Below are positions 1-7,548 of a DNA stretch of 13,846 bases, piece by piece; the stretch's first letter is position 1; each line of letters opens with the position of its first letter. The notes beneath the pieces were generated by a model. The model saw only the letters and a program-made list of their open reading frames with translations. It was not told the origin of the DNA and did no database searches. Position numbers and translations under genes: made by a program. This stretch comes from a bacterium CG2_30_54_10 (lineage in GTDB: Bacteria; Muiribacteriota; Ozemobacteria; Ozemobacterales; Ozemobacteraceae), in assembly GCA_001872985.1 (NCBI GenBank), contig MNYA01000140.1:1-13846 (forward strand), written 5' to 3'.

Positions 1-1465
1 GAAGCCGCTGATAAGGCAGTTGCATCGGGAATTTTCTGTTCATGACGTCGATCAGATCCTTGCCGCGGGTATACAGGTTATGGGGGGCCTTGCGAGTGTT
101 GTCGCGGAAAAAGGGGGCCCCGTTGCTGATTTCATCTATCGCAAAAGCCTTCTGTTGGCCGATATAGGCGTAGCCCTTCGGGCTTCCTCCGCAATGGACG
201 TAAAGCGCGTTGACCTCGAGAGCCCGGTCCAAAAAATACTCCCGGCAGCTTCTGACTGGACCAATGACGCCCGGAACATGGTAGAACAAAGCCATAAATC
301 TTGTGATTCCGCCTTCCACCGGGATTTCGTAGACCACTTCCGCCTCATCCATGGCTGTTTGAGGCCTGGCAAGGTTGTGATTCTCGATCATCACGGCCAG
401 AGGTCTCATTCCGGAAGTTTCCCTGACCTGAGGATCGTTTCCCGACCATGGTTCCAGGGGCTTCATCACCGCGGGGAACGAATCAACAGGGCTTGGAAGC
501 CGCGGAAACGTCATGACGGGCGAAGAAGCGGGCTTTCCTGAAATCACAGCCGGAAGCGGGGGAAGCGCTGCCACCGCTGATGCCGGAATCAAGCTGGGGG
601 GCAACTCCGGAGGGGGCGCTTGGCGAAGAGGCTTTTTGAACGGCCTTTTTCCCCGTCTCTTGCTGAGCCTTGGATCGAGTAGGGTTCGAAACCAGATCGG
701 GTGGAAGAATTCCCTTCTTTTGCGAATGGCTCCGAAGTCGATATCGGCGGAAAGCGCCGGGGAAGCCGAAGATGTCGTGGCAGCAGAAGATGTCCTGGGA
801 GCGGAAGCTGCCGTCATTACTGGAGTCGCCTGAATTGCCGTAGCTGCCGAAACCGGGCCAGGTTGATCCCGAACCGTCTGAGCGAGCGGGTCCGGCGGAA
901 CAACCTGAACGGCTGTAGAATCAACTGCGGGAGCATTCGTCATGGCGCCAAACCAAGTATCTGCCGGGGTGCTGGGCCTTGTGCCAGCCGTGATGCCAGG
1001 CAGGGTGCCGGGGGAAGTGCCGGGGGAAGTGCCAGGCGAAGAAACCGGCGCTACGGGCACACTAAGCACTGCGGGTGCGACCAGGGCAGCCGGAGCCCTC
1101 GTACCCAAAGCAAGTCTTTGAATGAAAAGCGGGAAAAGAGCGCGGCAGTCCGACGACAACCGGTTCAGCCGGTCAGCGTAGTATTCCGCCAGAGGTCCAG
1201 TCATCCCCGCTATTCCTTGAATCTCGGAGTCGATCTGGCCGAGCCGGGACCGGATGATTCCCTCAGCGCCGGGATTGGCAAGAAGTCCGGTTCCAGGTTC
1301 GGAGCTGAGAGAACCTTCCAAAAGGGTCTTGATTTCCGTAAGTTGGTCTCGCAAACCAAGATAGTGGCGGATTCCCTCTGTTTGCTGGGCAAACAGTTGT
1401 TGTGAAAAGAATGCCGCAATGAGAATAGAAACCACAAAACCCGCGACAAAAGTTGAGTTTTTCAT
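1..1465 (-). CDS. Secreted DUF3048-domain (YerB-like) protein, C-terminus cut off by window edge
   Basis: I translated this frame by hand: it is open from the ATG at 1465 to base 1, with no stop in about 488 codons. Residues 1-26 are a signal peptide (MKNS..., hydrophobic core, likely cleavage after LFA before QQTEG); there is no lipobox Cys. Residues 28-122 look alpha-helical. Residues about 123-350 are a Pro/Ala/Ser/Thr-rich linker containing SPGT repeats (142-157) and a strongly basic stretch (about 247-282, with RKRR and SKRRGKRPFKK). From residue 354 the sequence matches DUF3048: RPLAVMIENH, ARPQTAMDEAEVVYE, EGGITRFMALF, IGPVRSCREYFLD. The biochemical role of DUF3048 is not established; the B. 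subtilis relative YerB is a lipoprotein. The start is supported by GAGG 8 bases upstream, overlapping the stop of the DUF502 gene. Family call strong from motifs; function unknown; the export route is inferred from the signal peptide. Confidence 0.88.
   Translation of the reverse strand, partial: MKNSTFVAGFVVSILIAAFFSQQLFAQQTEGIRHYLGLRDQLTEIKTLLEGSLSSEPGTGLLANPGAEGIIRSRLGQIDSEIQGIAGMTGPLAEYYADRLNRLSSDCRALFPLFIQRLALGTRAPAALVAPAVLSVPVAPVSSPGTSPGTSPGTLPGITAGTRPSTPADTWFGAMTNAPAVDSTAVQVVPPDPLAQTVRDQPGPVSAATAIQATPVMTAASAPRTSSAATTSSASPALSADIDFGAIRKRREFFHPIWFRTLLDPRLSKRRGKRPFKKPLRQAPPPELPPSLIPASAVAALPPLPAVISGKPASSPVMTFPRLPSPVDSFPAVMKPLEPWSGNDPQVRETSGMRPLAVMIENHNLARPQTAMDEAEVVYEIPVEGGITRFMALFYHVPGVIGPVRSCREYFLDRALEVNALYVHCGGSPKGYAYIGQQKAFAIDEISNGAPFFRDNTRKAPHNLYTRGKDLIDVMNRKFPMQLPYQRL
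1005..1040 (-). repeat. 12-bp in-frame tandem repeat coding for SPGT
   Basis: On the plus strand the unit gtgccgggggaa occurs twice without change (1005-1016 and 1017-1028), followed by a degenerate third copy gtgccaggcgaa (1029-1040). In the DUF3048 gene each unit adds four residues (SPGT), giving a flexible Pro/Gly/Ser/Thr linker. Further diverged copies continue on the 1004 side as LPGITAGT. The unit length is a multiple of three, so copy-number change would preserve the frame. Confidence 0.85.
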
Positions 1466-1473
1466 GTTGGTAG

Positions 1474-1477
1474 CCTC
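1474..1477 (-). promoter_or_regulatory. Ribosome binding site of the DUF3048 gene, overlapping the upstream stop
   Basis: The minus strand reads GAGG, 8 bases before the ATG at 1465. It overlaps the TGA stop of the DUF502 gene (1476-1478), so ribosomes ending DUF502 are positioned at the next start. This fits translational coupling and fixes the start of the partial gene. Confidence 0.65.
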
Positions 1478-2195
1478 AATGAGGGATGGTGAACTCTTCA
1501 ATCGGTTGCGTCCGGTTTCCCATCGATTTGGGTTGAACCAGACCCCCGGAAATAACCAGCTTCATGGCTTCCTCGACCCCAAGGGCGCTGTCGATGACCT
1601 GGGTGCGGTCCACAAGAAGGAGAAAACCCGATGTCGGGTTTGGCGTCGTCGGGATGAAAACAGACACCATCTTGCGTTCCAGAAACTCCGCGGATTGGCT
1701 CCAGACCGCAGCATCGTTCGTGACAAAACCTATGATCCACAATTCCCTCCGCGGATATTCAACCAGGACAACCCGCTGAAAATCAGACTTCTGCTGCTGG
1801 AAAAGAATGTCCGAAACCTGCTTTATCCCTACATAGAGCGACCTTACCACCGGCAGGCTTTCGAGGGAGTATTCCACCCAATGCCACAAACGCTTTCCGA
1901 GAACGTTCTGACCGATGATTCCAACCGACACGAACAAAAAAATCGTGAATATGATACCGAGGCCGGGAATGCGATATCCGATGCCCCTGCTGACCGACTC
2001 CCCCAGGAATCCATCCGCCCAAAGAAACAGTTGGAACATAATGAAAAGCGTCACGACAACCGGAACCAGAAGAATGACCCCCGTGAGGAAGTAGTTCCTC
2101 AGCCGCGTGGAAAGAGCCTTCAGGGATTCCAGGAGGATGCCGGCGACGGTTCTCCAGCGGTCGTGTTCAATTGGTGGAAGATCGTTCTGAGGCAT
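1476..2195 (-). CDS. DUF502 family integral membrane protein
   Basis: The protein has 239 residues. It has a cytoplasmic-looking N-terminus (1-34), a membrane helix at about 35-58 (YFLTGVILLVPVVVTLFIMF), a second at about 76-99 (IPGLGIIFTIFLFVSVGIIG), and then a soluble C-terminal domain. The stretch after helix 2, SLPVVRSLYVGIKQV (113-127), is the hallmark of the DUF502 family (PF04367). No reaction is known for this family. The ATG at 2195 lies inside the 3' end of the preceding CNNM gene (29-base overlap), and the stop is 10 bases before the DUF3048 start, so it is co-translated with envelope genes. The Shine-Dalgarno sequence is weak (GGA about 9 bases upstream), consistent with coupling. 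Family assignment is good; function unknown. Confidence 0.88.
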   Translation of the reverse strand: MPQNDLPPIEHDRWRTVAGILLESLKALSTRLRNYFLTGVILLVPVVVTLFIMFQLFLWADGFLGESVSRGIGYRIPGLGIIFTIFLFVSVGIIGQNVLGKRLWHWVEYSLESLPVVRSLYVGIKQVSDILFQQQKSDFQRVVLVEYPRRELWIIGFVTNDAAVWSQSAEFLERKMVSVFIPTTPNPTSGFLLLVDRTQVIDSALGVEEAMKLVISGGLVQPKSMGNRTQPIEEFTIPH

Positions 2196-3438
2196 TCGTC
2201 ATGTCCAGTTTGACAAGTATGGTCTTTCTGGCATCGGCTTGCAACACTTCAATCCGAAATCCGTCAATCAGGAGACACTCGCCAGGTTGGGGGATTCGGC
2301 CAAGCCGTTCAAGGATGAGGCCGTTAAGGGTGTTTATTCCCTCCGCCTCGCAAAATACCGCACTGGTCTGTACGCAGAATGTAGCCAGATTCACCTCGCT
2401 ACGCGCTGTAATCGTTCCGTCGGAGTTAAACTTGATCTCAGCGGGAGATTCATCGAATTCATCCTCGATTTCGCCGACCACCTCTTCTATGAGATCTTCG
2501 AGAGTGACCATACCGGTCGTCGATCCGAATTCGTCGGCGACGATCGCAGCCTGGAAGCTTTGAACGCGCATCTGGTGGAAAAGGTCGAAGGCGCTGCTCA
2601 TTTCCGGGGCAACAATGACACCGCTCAGGAGTTCGCGCAATGGCTTTGTTTCAGCCCCCATCAGAAAAATATCCTTGAAATAAAGGAACCCGATGACGTG
2701 GTCAACATTCCCTTCATAGACCGGAATTCTGGAATAACCCGTTTCGGAAAAAACCTTGCGAGCCTGCGCCAAAGTCGCGGAAACATCCAAAGTGACCATG
2801 GCCATTCGGGGCCTCATGATCTCACAGATATTTCTTTCTTTCAATCCGATGATCCCGCGAGCCATGCGGTGAGGGCGATCCCTGAGAACCCCCGACGAGG
2901 CCCCGCAACTCAACAGGATCAAAAGCTCCTCACGCGAAAGAGATCTCTTTTTTTTTTCTCCGCCGAGCTTCAGGAAATCCATGATTCCCCGCGTGATCCG
3001 TGTGACGATAAGAACGGGAATCGCCAGCAATCGATCGAAGAACCTGAGCAGGAAAAGGAATCGAAGGGACTGCGCCAAAGGCTGACTGGCGAAAGCCATT
3101 TTTGGAACCAGCTCGCAGAAAAGGAAAATGAAAACCGAAAGGGCGAATGTGGCGGCGGAAACTGTGAACGGTTGAAATTCATTCAGAACCTGGCTGAAAA
3201 AGGAGGTCGCCACGACAAGTGACATGTTGGTTCCGATGAGGGTCAATGCCAGAAACCGCTCGGGAGCGCGAATTATATCGAGCAGTTGCTTCTCGGACAC
3301 CTTCCCCGAAATCTTGGCACGCTGCCGCAAGGAGGCCACATCAAGACTGACGAACCCTGTCTCACACCCGGCGAAAAAAGCCACCAGCAAAAGAAATCCG
3401 CAAGTCACGAAAGTGTTGAATACCAACTGCATTGGCAA
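2167..3438 (-). CDS. CNNM/CorC-type membrane protein (DUF21 + CBS pair + CorC_HlyC), second copy
   Basis: The protein has 423 residues from TTG, or 421 from the ATG at 3432. Domains in order are a DUF21 membrane domain (about 5-155), a lysine-rich hinge (160-166), two CBS motifs (about 205-325, including SRIPVYEGNVDHVIGFLYFKD and VADEFGSTTGMVTLEDLIEEVVGEI) and a C-terminal CorC_HlyC domain (about 335-412, including LNGLILERLGRIP). CNNM/CorB/CorC proteins are linked to Mg2+ (or Co2+) transport, and some homologues have other cargo, so the substrate is not assigned. It is the paralogue of the gene directly upstream, but the DUF21 signatures differ: GCETGF where the neighbour has SASETAL, and CELVPK where it has GEITPK. 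TTG at 3438 lies 7 bases from a GGGGG Shine-Dalgarno; the ATG at 3432 is 13 bases away and also possible. An A10 run codes for the hinge. Confidence 0.9.
   Translation of the reverse strand: MPMQLVFNTFVTCGFLLLVAFFAGCETGFVSLDVASLRQRAKISGKVSEKQLLDIIRAPERFLALTLIGTNMSLVVATSFFSQVLNEFQPFTVSAATFALSVFIFLFCELVPKMAFASQPLAQSLRFLFLLRFFDRLLAIPVLIVTRITRGIMDFLKLGGEKKKRSLSREELLILLSCGASSGVLRDRPHRMARGIIGLKERNICEIMRPRMAMVTLDVSATLAQARKVFSETGYSRIPVYEGNVDHVIGFLYFKDIFLMGAETKPLRELLSGVIVAPEMSSAFDLFHQMRVQSFQAAIVADEFGSTTGMVTLEDLIEEVVGEIEDEFDESPAEIKFNSDGTITARSEVNLATFCVQTSAVFCEAEGINTLNGLILERLGRIPQPGECLLIDGFRIEVLQADARKTILVKLDMTNASERSSTN
2947..2957 (-). other. In-phase A10-G slippery run inside the CNNM gene
   Basis: The coding strand reads GAA AAA AAA AAG in the zero frame, ten A in a row (plus-strand T run 2948-2957) ending in G. 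It therefore contains the heptamer A AAA AAG in the same phase as the E. coli dnaX frameshift site, preceded by GGCGGAG. A -1 shift would reach a TGA at 2930-2932 after five more codons. The run is seen directly; slippage is not demonstrated. Confidence 0.5.
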
Positions 3439-3440
3439 GT

Positions 3441-4787
3441 TTATGCCCCCGCGCCAGGCACGGACGCAGCAGTTCGGGGCTTCCGAACCACCTTGAGACG
3501 AAGGATTCGGTTCCCTTTGATGTCCGTGACCTGGAGAGAGGCCTGGGGATCTTCAACCCGTTCGTCCCGTTTGGGAATTCTTCCGAGGCGTTCAAGAACC
3601 AATCCCCCGACGGTCTCGGAATCCTCGTAATCGAGCTTGATTCCAAGCTCGGCTTCGAGATCGCTCAGACTGTAGCGGGCATCGACACTCCAGGTGTCAT
3701 CCCCCTGGGCAACAATCGGAGGAAGTTCATCCGAATCGTATTCGTCAACAATCTCCCCGACGATTTCTTCCAAAAGATCCTCGATCGTGACCAGCCCCGA
3801 GATTCCGCCGAACTCATCGACCACCAGGGCTACGTGCAGTTTGCGCTTCTGAAACTCGCGAAGAAGATCGTCGAGTTTCTTTGTCTCCGGAACGAAATAC
3901 GCGGGCCGCAACATTCCTGCCAGCTTGAACTCTGTTTTGATCTCATCGAGTTTCACCAGGATGTCCTTGACATAGACGATTCCGACAATCTTATCGAGCG
4001 TTCCCTCGAAGACCGGAAACCGCGAATGGCCGTCATCCCGAAAGAGCTTGAGCAGATCGTCAAGCACGATGGTCACCGGAACCGCCATGATGTCGGGGCG
4101 GGGAACCATCACCTCCCGAACAAGGGTATCTCCGAACTCGAAGACCGAACTGATCATCTCTTTCTCATCGCGGGCGATTATTCCGACCTCCTCTCCGAGT
4201 GAAAAGTAGCTGTCGATCTCTTCGAGGGAGGTTGCCGAACCAAGTTTCTGATTCCAATCCGAAAATGAAGGAAACACTCGGTGAAGAACCCATGTTACAA
4301 GACCGGTGATGGGCGAGAGAAGATAAATGATCATCCGAAGCGGCTTAACAGCCATCTTGGCGAAACCGACAGAGTTGTACAAGGCGACCGTCTTGGGAGT
4401 GATTTCCCCGAACACCAGCAGAAGGATGGTCATCAAAAACGAAGATTCCGCCACAGCCATATTCGGGGAAGTCCATATTGTCGACCAGGAGCTCGCCCCC
4501 GGGATTGCTGTCTGAGCCGCCCATCCGCGAGCGGTCTCGATCATGAAATGCGTGGCCATGGCGGTCGCGATAACGTTGACCAGCGTGTTTCCGAGAAGGA
4601 TTGTGACGAGCATCGTTTGCTTGTCCGCAAGAATTTTAAGAATCTCGGCCGCTTTTCGATCGCCTTCGTCTTCGAGTTTCTTCATACGGATAGGGGAAAG
4701 CGAGAAGAGCGCGGTCTCGCTTGCGGAGAAAAAAGCGGACAGGCAAAGCAGACCAATGAAAACCAGAATGGAAAAGGAGTTATCCAT
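3441..4787 (-). CDS. CNNM/CorC-type membrane protein (DUF21 + CBS pair + CorC_HlyC), first copy
   Basis: The protein has 448 residues. The DUF21 domain (about 5-180) has several membrane helices and the family signatures SASETALFSL (21-30) and GEITPK (127-132). Two CBS motifs follow (about 225-345), with SRFPVFEGTLDKIVGIVYVKD and VVDEFGGISGLVTIEDLLEEIVGEI. The C-terminal CorC_HlyC domain spans about 355-437 (TVGGLVLERLGRIPKR). Bacterial members are inner-membrane proteins associated with Mg2+/Co2+ efflux or homeostasis; the CBS module binds adenine nucleotides in characterised relatives. It starts 27 bases after ybeY and ends 2 bases before the TTG of the second copy. The ybeY-corC adjacency matches E. 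coli ybeY-ybeX. The long N-terminal membrane domain makes it the CorB/CNNM type, unlike E. coli CorC, which is soluble. Substrate not assigned. Confidence 0.92.
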   Translation of the reverse strand: MDNSFSILVFIGLLCLSAFFSASETALFSLSPIRMKKLEDEGDRKAAEILKILADKQTMLVTILLGNTLVNVIATAMATHFMIETARGWAAQTAIPGASSWSTIWTSPNMAVAESSFLMTILLLVFGEITPKTVALYNSVGFAKMAVKPLRMIIYLLSPITGLVTWVLHRVFPSFSDWNQKLGSATSLEEIDSYFSLGEEVGIIARDEKEMISSVFEFGDTLVREVMVPRPDIMAVPVTIVLDDLLKLFRDDGHSRFPVFEGTLDKIVGIVYVKDILVKLDEIKTEFKLAGMLRPAYFVPETKKLDDLLREFQKRKLHVALVVDEFGGISGLVTIEDLLEEIVGEIVDEYDSDELPPIVAQGDDTWSVDARYSLSDLEAELGIKLDYEDSETVGGLVLERLGRIPKRDERVEDPQASLQVTDIKGNRILRLKVVRKPRTAASVPGAGA

Positions 4788-4814
4788 TGCTGAAAATTAT
4801 TTCACCCAAGTTCT

Positions 4815-5378
4815 TCAGTTGTGCGTGATCGGTTCTTTTTTGGGACGGCGGGGGGCGGCTTTCCGGGTTGTTCCCGGGCCCTTCGCGGCTGCGCGTTCTA
4901 CGAGTGGGGAATGCTCCTCATTTACCTCGATTCCCTTGAGGAGCTTCTGATCGCAAAGGTGTGAAAAAATAGTTACTTCACGTTCCTTCATCCGTCGGAA
5001 GTCTTCCTTGCCATCGTGGTCGTACTTCCGTAGATGAAGCAGACCATGAATGAGCAGGAAAATGACTTCAAGGCCCACAGAATGCTTCAGCTTCGTTGCC
5101 TGCCTGCAGGCTGTCTCGATGCTGATCACGATGTCACCCATGAGCCGGATCTCGGATTCGAAAACCTCTTCCATGGGGAAGGAGAGAACGTCGGTGGGCT
5201 CATCCTTGCCGAGATGCTGGTCGTTCAGTTTCTGGATGAAATCGTCATCGCAAAAAACCAGCGAAAGCTCGGCGTTCTCAGGAAGACCTTCGAAGCGCAT
5301 GATTTCTTCCGCAATCGCGCAGATTCTGCGCTTGTTAAACTGGATCCTCTTTTGGCGGTTGTTGATGAGAACTTCCAT
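4815..5378 (-). CDS. ybeY: YbeY, rRNA maturation endoribonuclease
   Basis: The protein has 187 residues. YbeY is a zinc-dependent single-strand endoribonuclease implicated in 16S rRNA 3'-end maturation and late 70S quality control. The signature H-x3-H-x5-H is present as HGLLHLRKYDH, giving zinc ligands H111, H115 and H121; the usual LxGYDH has Arg-Lys instead of a Gly. Upstream family motifs LNDQHLGKDEPTDVLSFP (51-68) and GDIVIS (81-86) are intact. A lysine/arginine/proline-rich tail of about 35 residues (about 153-187) follows the family core. The start at 5378 is chosen because AAGGGGGC lies 6 bases upstream; a longer in-frame start at 5459 would add 27 residues with no family similarity. 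The gene overlaps the 3' end of pgpH by 44 bases. Confidence 0.93.
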   Translation of the reverse strand: MEVLINNRQKRIQFNKRRICAIAEEIMRFEGLPENAELSLVFCDDDFIQKLNDQHLGKDEPTDVLSFPMEEVFESEIRLMGDIVISIETACRQATKLKHSVGLEVIFLLIHGLLHLRKYDHDGKEDFRRMKEREVTIFSHLCDQKLLKGIEVNEEHSPLVERAAAKGPGTTRKAAPRRPKKEPITHN

Positions 5379-7548
5379 CTGAAGCCCCCTTGGGTTGATT
5401 GGACAGCTTTCCAGGATAATCGACCCTCCCATGATACATGGAAGTAGTAACCCTGACAAAAGTCTGCTGTATTTTTTCTATGTCTTTCAAGGTAAGATCG
5501 CTCTCGTCAAGCTGGTTTTCATCGTTAAATTTGTTCTCGATGATTTTTTGCACCAGACCTTCTATCCGGCTGTGAGTGTGCGAGGAGAGCGTCCGGGAAG
5601 CCGCTTCGATGGAGTCGGCAAGCATGATTATCGCGGCTTCCTTGGTCTGAGGCTTGGGGCCGGAATATCTGAACCTTTCCTCGTTGACCTTCTCCCCGTC
5701 GGTATCCGTTTTCGCCTGCTCGTAAAAATAGGTGATCAAGGTCGTCCCATGGTGCTGGGCAATGAGAGAAAGGATCCGTTCGGGAAGGCCGTATTCCCTG
5801 CCGAGGTCCAGGCCGTCACGAATGTGTCCGACGAGGATAAGGCTCGACATGTATGGAGTCACCTGATCGTGCCGGTTGTAATTCGTCTGGTTTTCAGCAA
5901 AATAAGCCGGCCGCTTGAGCTTCCCGATATCGTGGTAGTAGCCCCCGATCTTTGCCAACAGCGCATCGGCGTTAATCTCATTCGCGGCCGCCTCAGCGAG
6001 GTTCCCGACGATGATGCTGTGCTGGTATGTTCCAGGGGCTTCCTCTGCAAGCCGCTTGATGACCGGTTGAGAAAGATCGGCAAGTTCGAGAAGCCGCGAA
6101 CTCGTAGCCAGAGAAAAGAAACTCTCGATGTATGGCATCGCTCCATTGGTCAGGATTCCGGAAAGAATCCCGTTTCCGAACCCGCATCCTACCATCTCCA
6201 AAAGTCCGGGAACCTTCATGATCGAAAAACTCTCGGCATCCAGCATCAAAAGCCCTAGAACGGCTGCGCTGTTTCCGATTCCGATCTTGACCCCTGACCA
6301 TCCGATCGAGCTGCGCAGGTTGGATTCCTTCGAAGCGCCCCGCCAGGCAAGAATACCGACGACACTCCCAAGAAGGCCCACGATCGCAAATTTGGCGTTC
6401 GCCTCGGCGACAAGGAACATCAGCACACCCAACAAAACCTGGTTGAACATTGCCACCTGGAAATCGAGAAGGATGGCCATCAGCATCCCGACCGAAGGCA
6501 GTGGGGTAAGAAGAATCGCCAGGCTTGGCTGGCCGTAGGCGTTTCCAAATGAATAGACAGCTTTGCCCAGGAGGAGAGCCATTATCCATAGCCCTCCGAT
6601 CAGCCGAAAAAGTTCCGCCTCCTTCAAAATCTGCAACCTGGTCAAACGCAAATATGAAAGGGATATCACCACTAGGAGCGAAGCCAAAAGCAAGTTTCCG
6701 AACAGCGCCAGGAACTGGTTCTTTTGGATTTGACTTTCGATGGTCTTAAGGATCCAGAGATCGTCCGCGGTTACGATAACCCCTTTTTCAACGATTTTCT
6801 GCCCTTTTGAAAAAGCTCGCATTACCGGCGCGACAGCCTTTGATGACGCCTCCCGCAACAACTTGGTCTGCGCCTCGTCCTCGATCGCGTTCAACGAAAG
6901 GGCATTTTTCACCAGTTCCGCCATGATCTGCTTGAAACGCAGGTTTCCGGGAAGGGCAAGGGTGTTTTTCTTCACTTTTCTGCGGATGATCTCGAGGGTT
7001 TTGGTGGTTATTGTCTCCTGCGAGTAATTTCTGAGAATCTGCCGCGACGAACGCTTCAACCGCTCAAACTCCTGTGGGGTCAAAATGGCGAGGTCGCGAA
7101 GAGCATCCGGCTCAAGCAACTGTTCGAAAGGGAAGTATGAAGCGATAGCACCTTCCGGGGCTTCGAGAGGTTCGGAAGCCCCGTGGATTTTCTGGGATTC
7201 GTAAAACTGCGATGCATCGTCGAAAAACCTGTCAAGCTTTGAAAGCATCTCTGCTTCGGTGTTGTCCAGATGCGTGATCACTGGCCCGATTTTCTCTTCC
7301 TCGAGGTGCTTCAATTCCTGGGTTTTCTTTTCATCGAGGAACGAAATCGACTTGGGGCAGAGAATCGTCTTGGGGGCTTCCTTGCCTTCCTCGACATCCG
7401 CGCTGAAGCCGGTGAACTCAATGCTCAGGATCAACACGATCAGTGCGGCAAAACCCGCAATCTGAAAAAGAAAGCTCCTCTGCCTCTTGGCCGGGATCTC
7501 CAACCAGCTCAGGAATGTTGAAAGAATGAAGGATGGATTCTCGCTCAC
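5335..7548 (-). CDS. pgpH: PgpH/YqfF-type seven-helix membrane HD phosphohydrolase (probable c-di-AMP phosphodiesterase)
   Basis: The protein has 737 residues, close to B. subtilis YqfF. A membrane helix at about 25-48 precedes a large extracytoplasmic domain (about 50-275, 7TMR-HDED type). A block of several membrane helices follows (about 280-480), then a cytoplasmic HD domain with all expected metal residues: H510 (YQHSI), H539-D540 (YYHDIGKLKRP), H575 (GHIRDG), H599-H600 (AQHHG) and D645 (MLADSIEAA). Characterised members hydrolyse cyclic di-AMP to pApA, so c-di-AMP signalling is inferred; the matching cyclase is not in this window. The start is GTG at 7548, sharing GTGA with the phoH stop, which implies translational coupling. 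The C-terminal tail (about 710-737) is hydrophilic and overlaps the ybeY start. Family call is strong; substrate specificity is from homology. Confidence 0.93.
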   Translation of the reverse strand: MSENPSFILSTFLSWLEIPAKRQRSFLFQIAGFAALIVLILSIEFTGFSADVEEGKEAPKTILCPKSISFLDEKKTQELKHLEEEKIGPVITHLDNTEAEMLSKLDRFFDDASQFYESQKIHGASEPLEAPEGAIASYFPFEQLLEPDALRDLAILTPQEFERLKRSSRQILRNYSQETITTKTLEIIRRKVKKNTLALPGNLRFKQIMAELVKNALSLNAIEDEAQTKLLREASSKAVAPVMRAFSKGQKIVEKGVIVTADDLWILKTIESQIQKNQFLALFGNLLLASLLVVISLSYLRLTRLQILKEAELFRLIGGLWIMALLLGKAVYSFGNAYGQPSLAILLTPLPSVGMLMAILLDFQVAMFNQVLLGVLMFLVAEANAKFAIVGLLGSVVGILAWRGASKESNLRSSIGWSGVKIGIGNSAAVLGLLMLDAESFSIMKVPGLLEMVGCGFGNGILSGILTNGAMPYIESFFSLATSSRLLELADLSQPVIKRLAEEAPGTYQHSIIVGNLAEAAANEINADALLAKIGGYYHDIGKLKRPAYFAENQTNYNRHDQVTPYMSSLILVGHIRDGLDLGREYGLPERILSLIAQHHGTTLITYFYEQAKTDTDGEKVNEERFRYSGPKPQTKEAAIIMLADSIEAASRTLSSHTHSRIEGLVQKIIENKFNDENQLDESDLTLKDIEKIQQTFVRVTTSMYHGRVDYPGKLSNQPKGASDGSSHQQPPKEDPV
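5384..5391 (-). promoter_or_regulatory. Ribosome binding site that decides the ybeY start
   Basis: The minus strand reads AAGGGGGC with 6 bases between it and the ATG at 5378. It lies within the last codons of pgpH and supports the 187-residue form of YbeY over a longer upstream start. Confidence 0.6.

Noticed and set aside
1005..1040. Short direct repeats as a CRISPR-like array
   Set aside because: Units are 12 bp with no spacers and lie in a coding frame, giving a peptide repeat.
701..1405. Plus-strand open frame opposite the left end
   Set aside because: Its Arg/Ser/Cys-rich translation is the complement of the Ala/Pro/Ser/Thr-rich linker of the DUF3048 gene. The opposite strand gives a signal peptide and a recognisable C-terminal domain in one continuous frame.
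2239..3222. Long plus-strand open frame (327 codons) opposite the second CNNM gene
   Set aside because: The minus strand has clear DUF21-CBS-CorC homology over the whole stretch; the plus translation is rich in His/Asn/Arg with no family motif, typical of an antisense shadow.
3432..4202. Plus-strand open frame (256 codons) opposite the first CNNM gene
   Set aside because: The opposite strand carries CBS and CorC_HlyC motifs; the plus translation has no recognisable family.
5378..5459. Longer YbeY starting at 5459
   Set aside because: The extra 27 residues lie in the pgpH coding region and resemble no YbeY; a good ribosome binding site precedes 5378.
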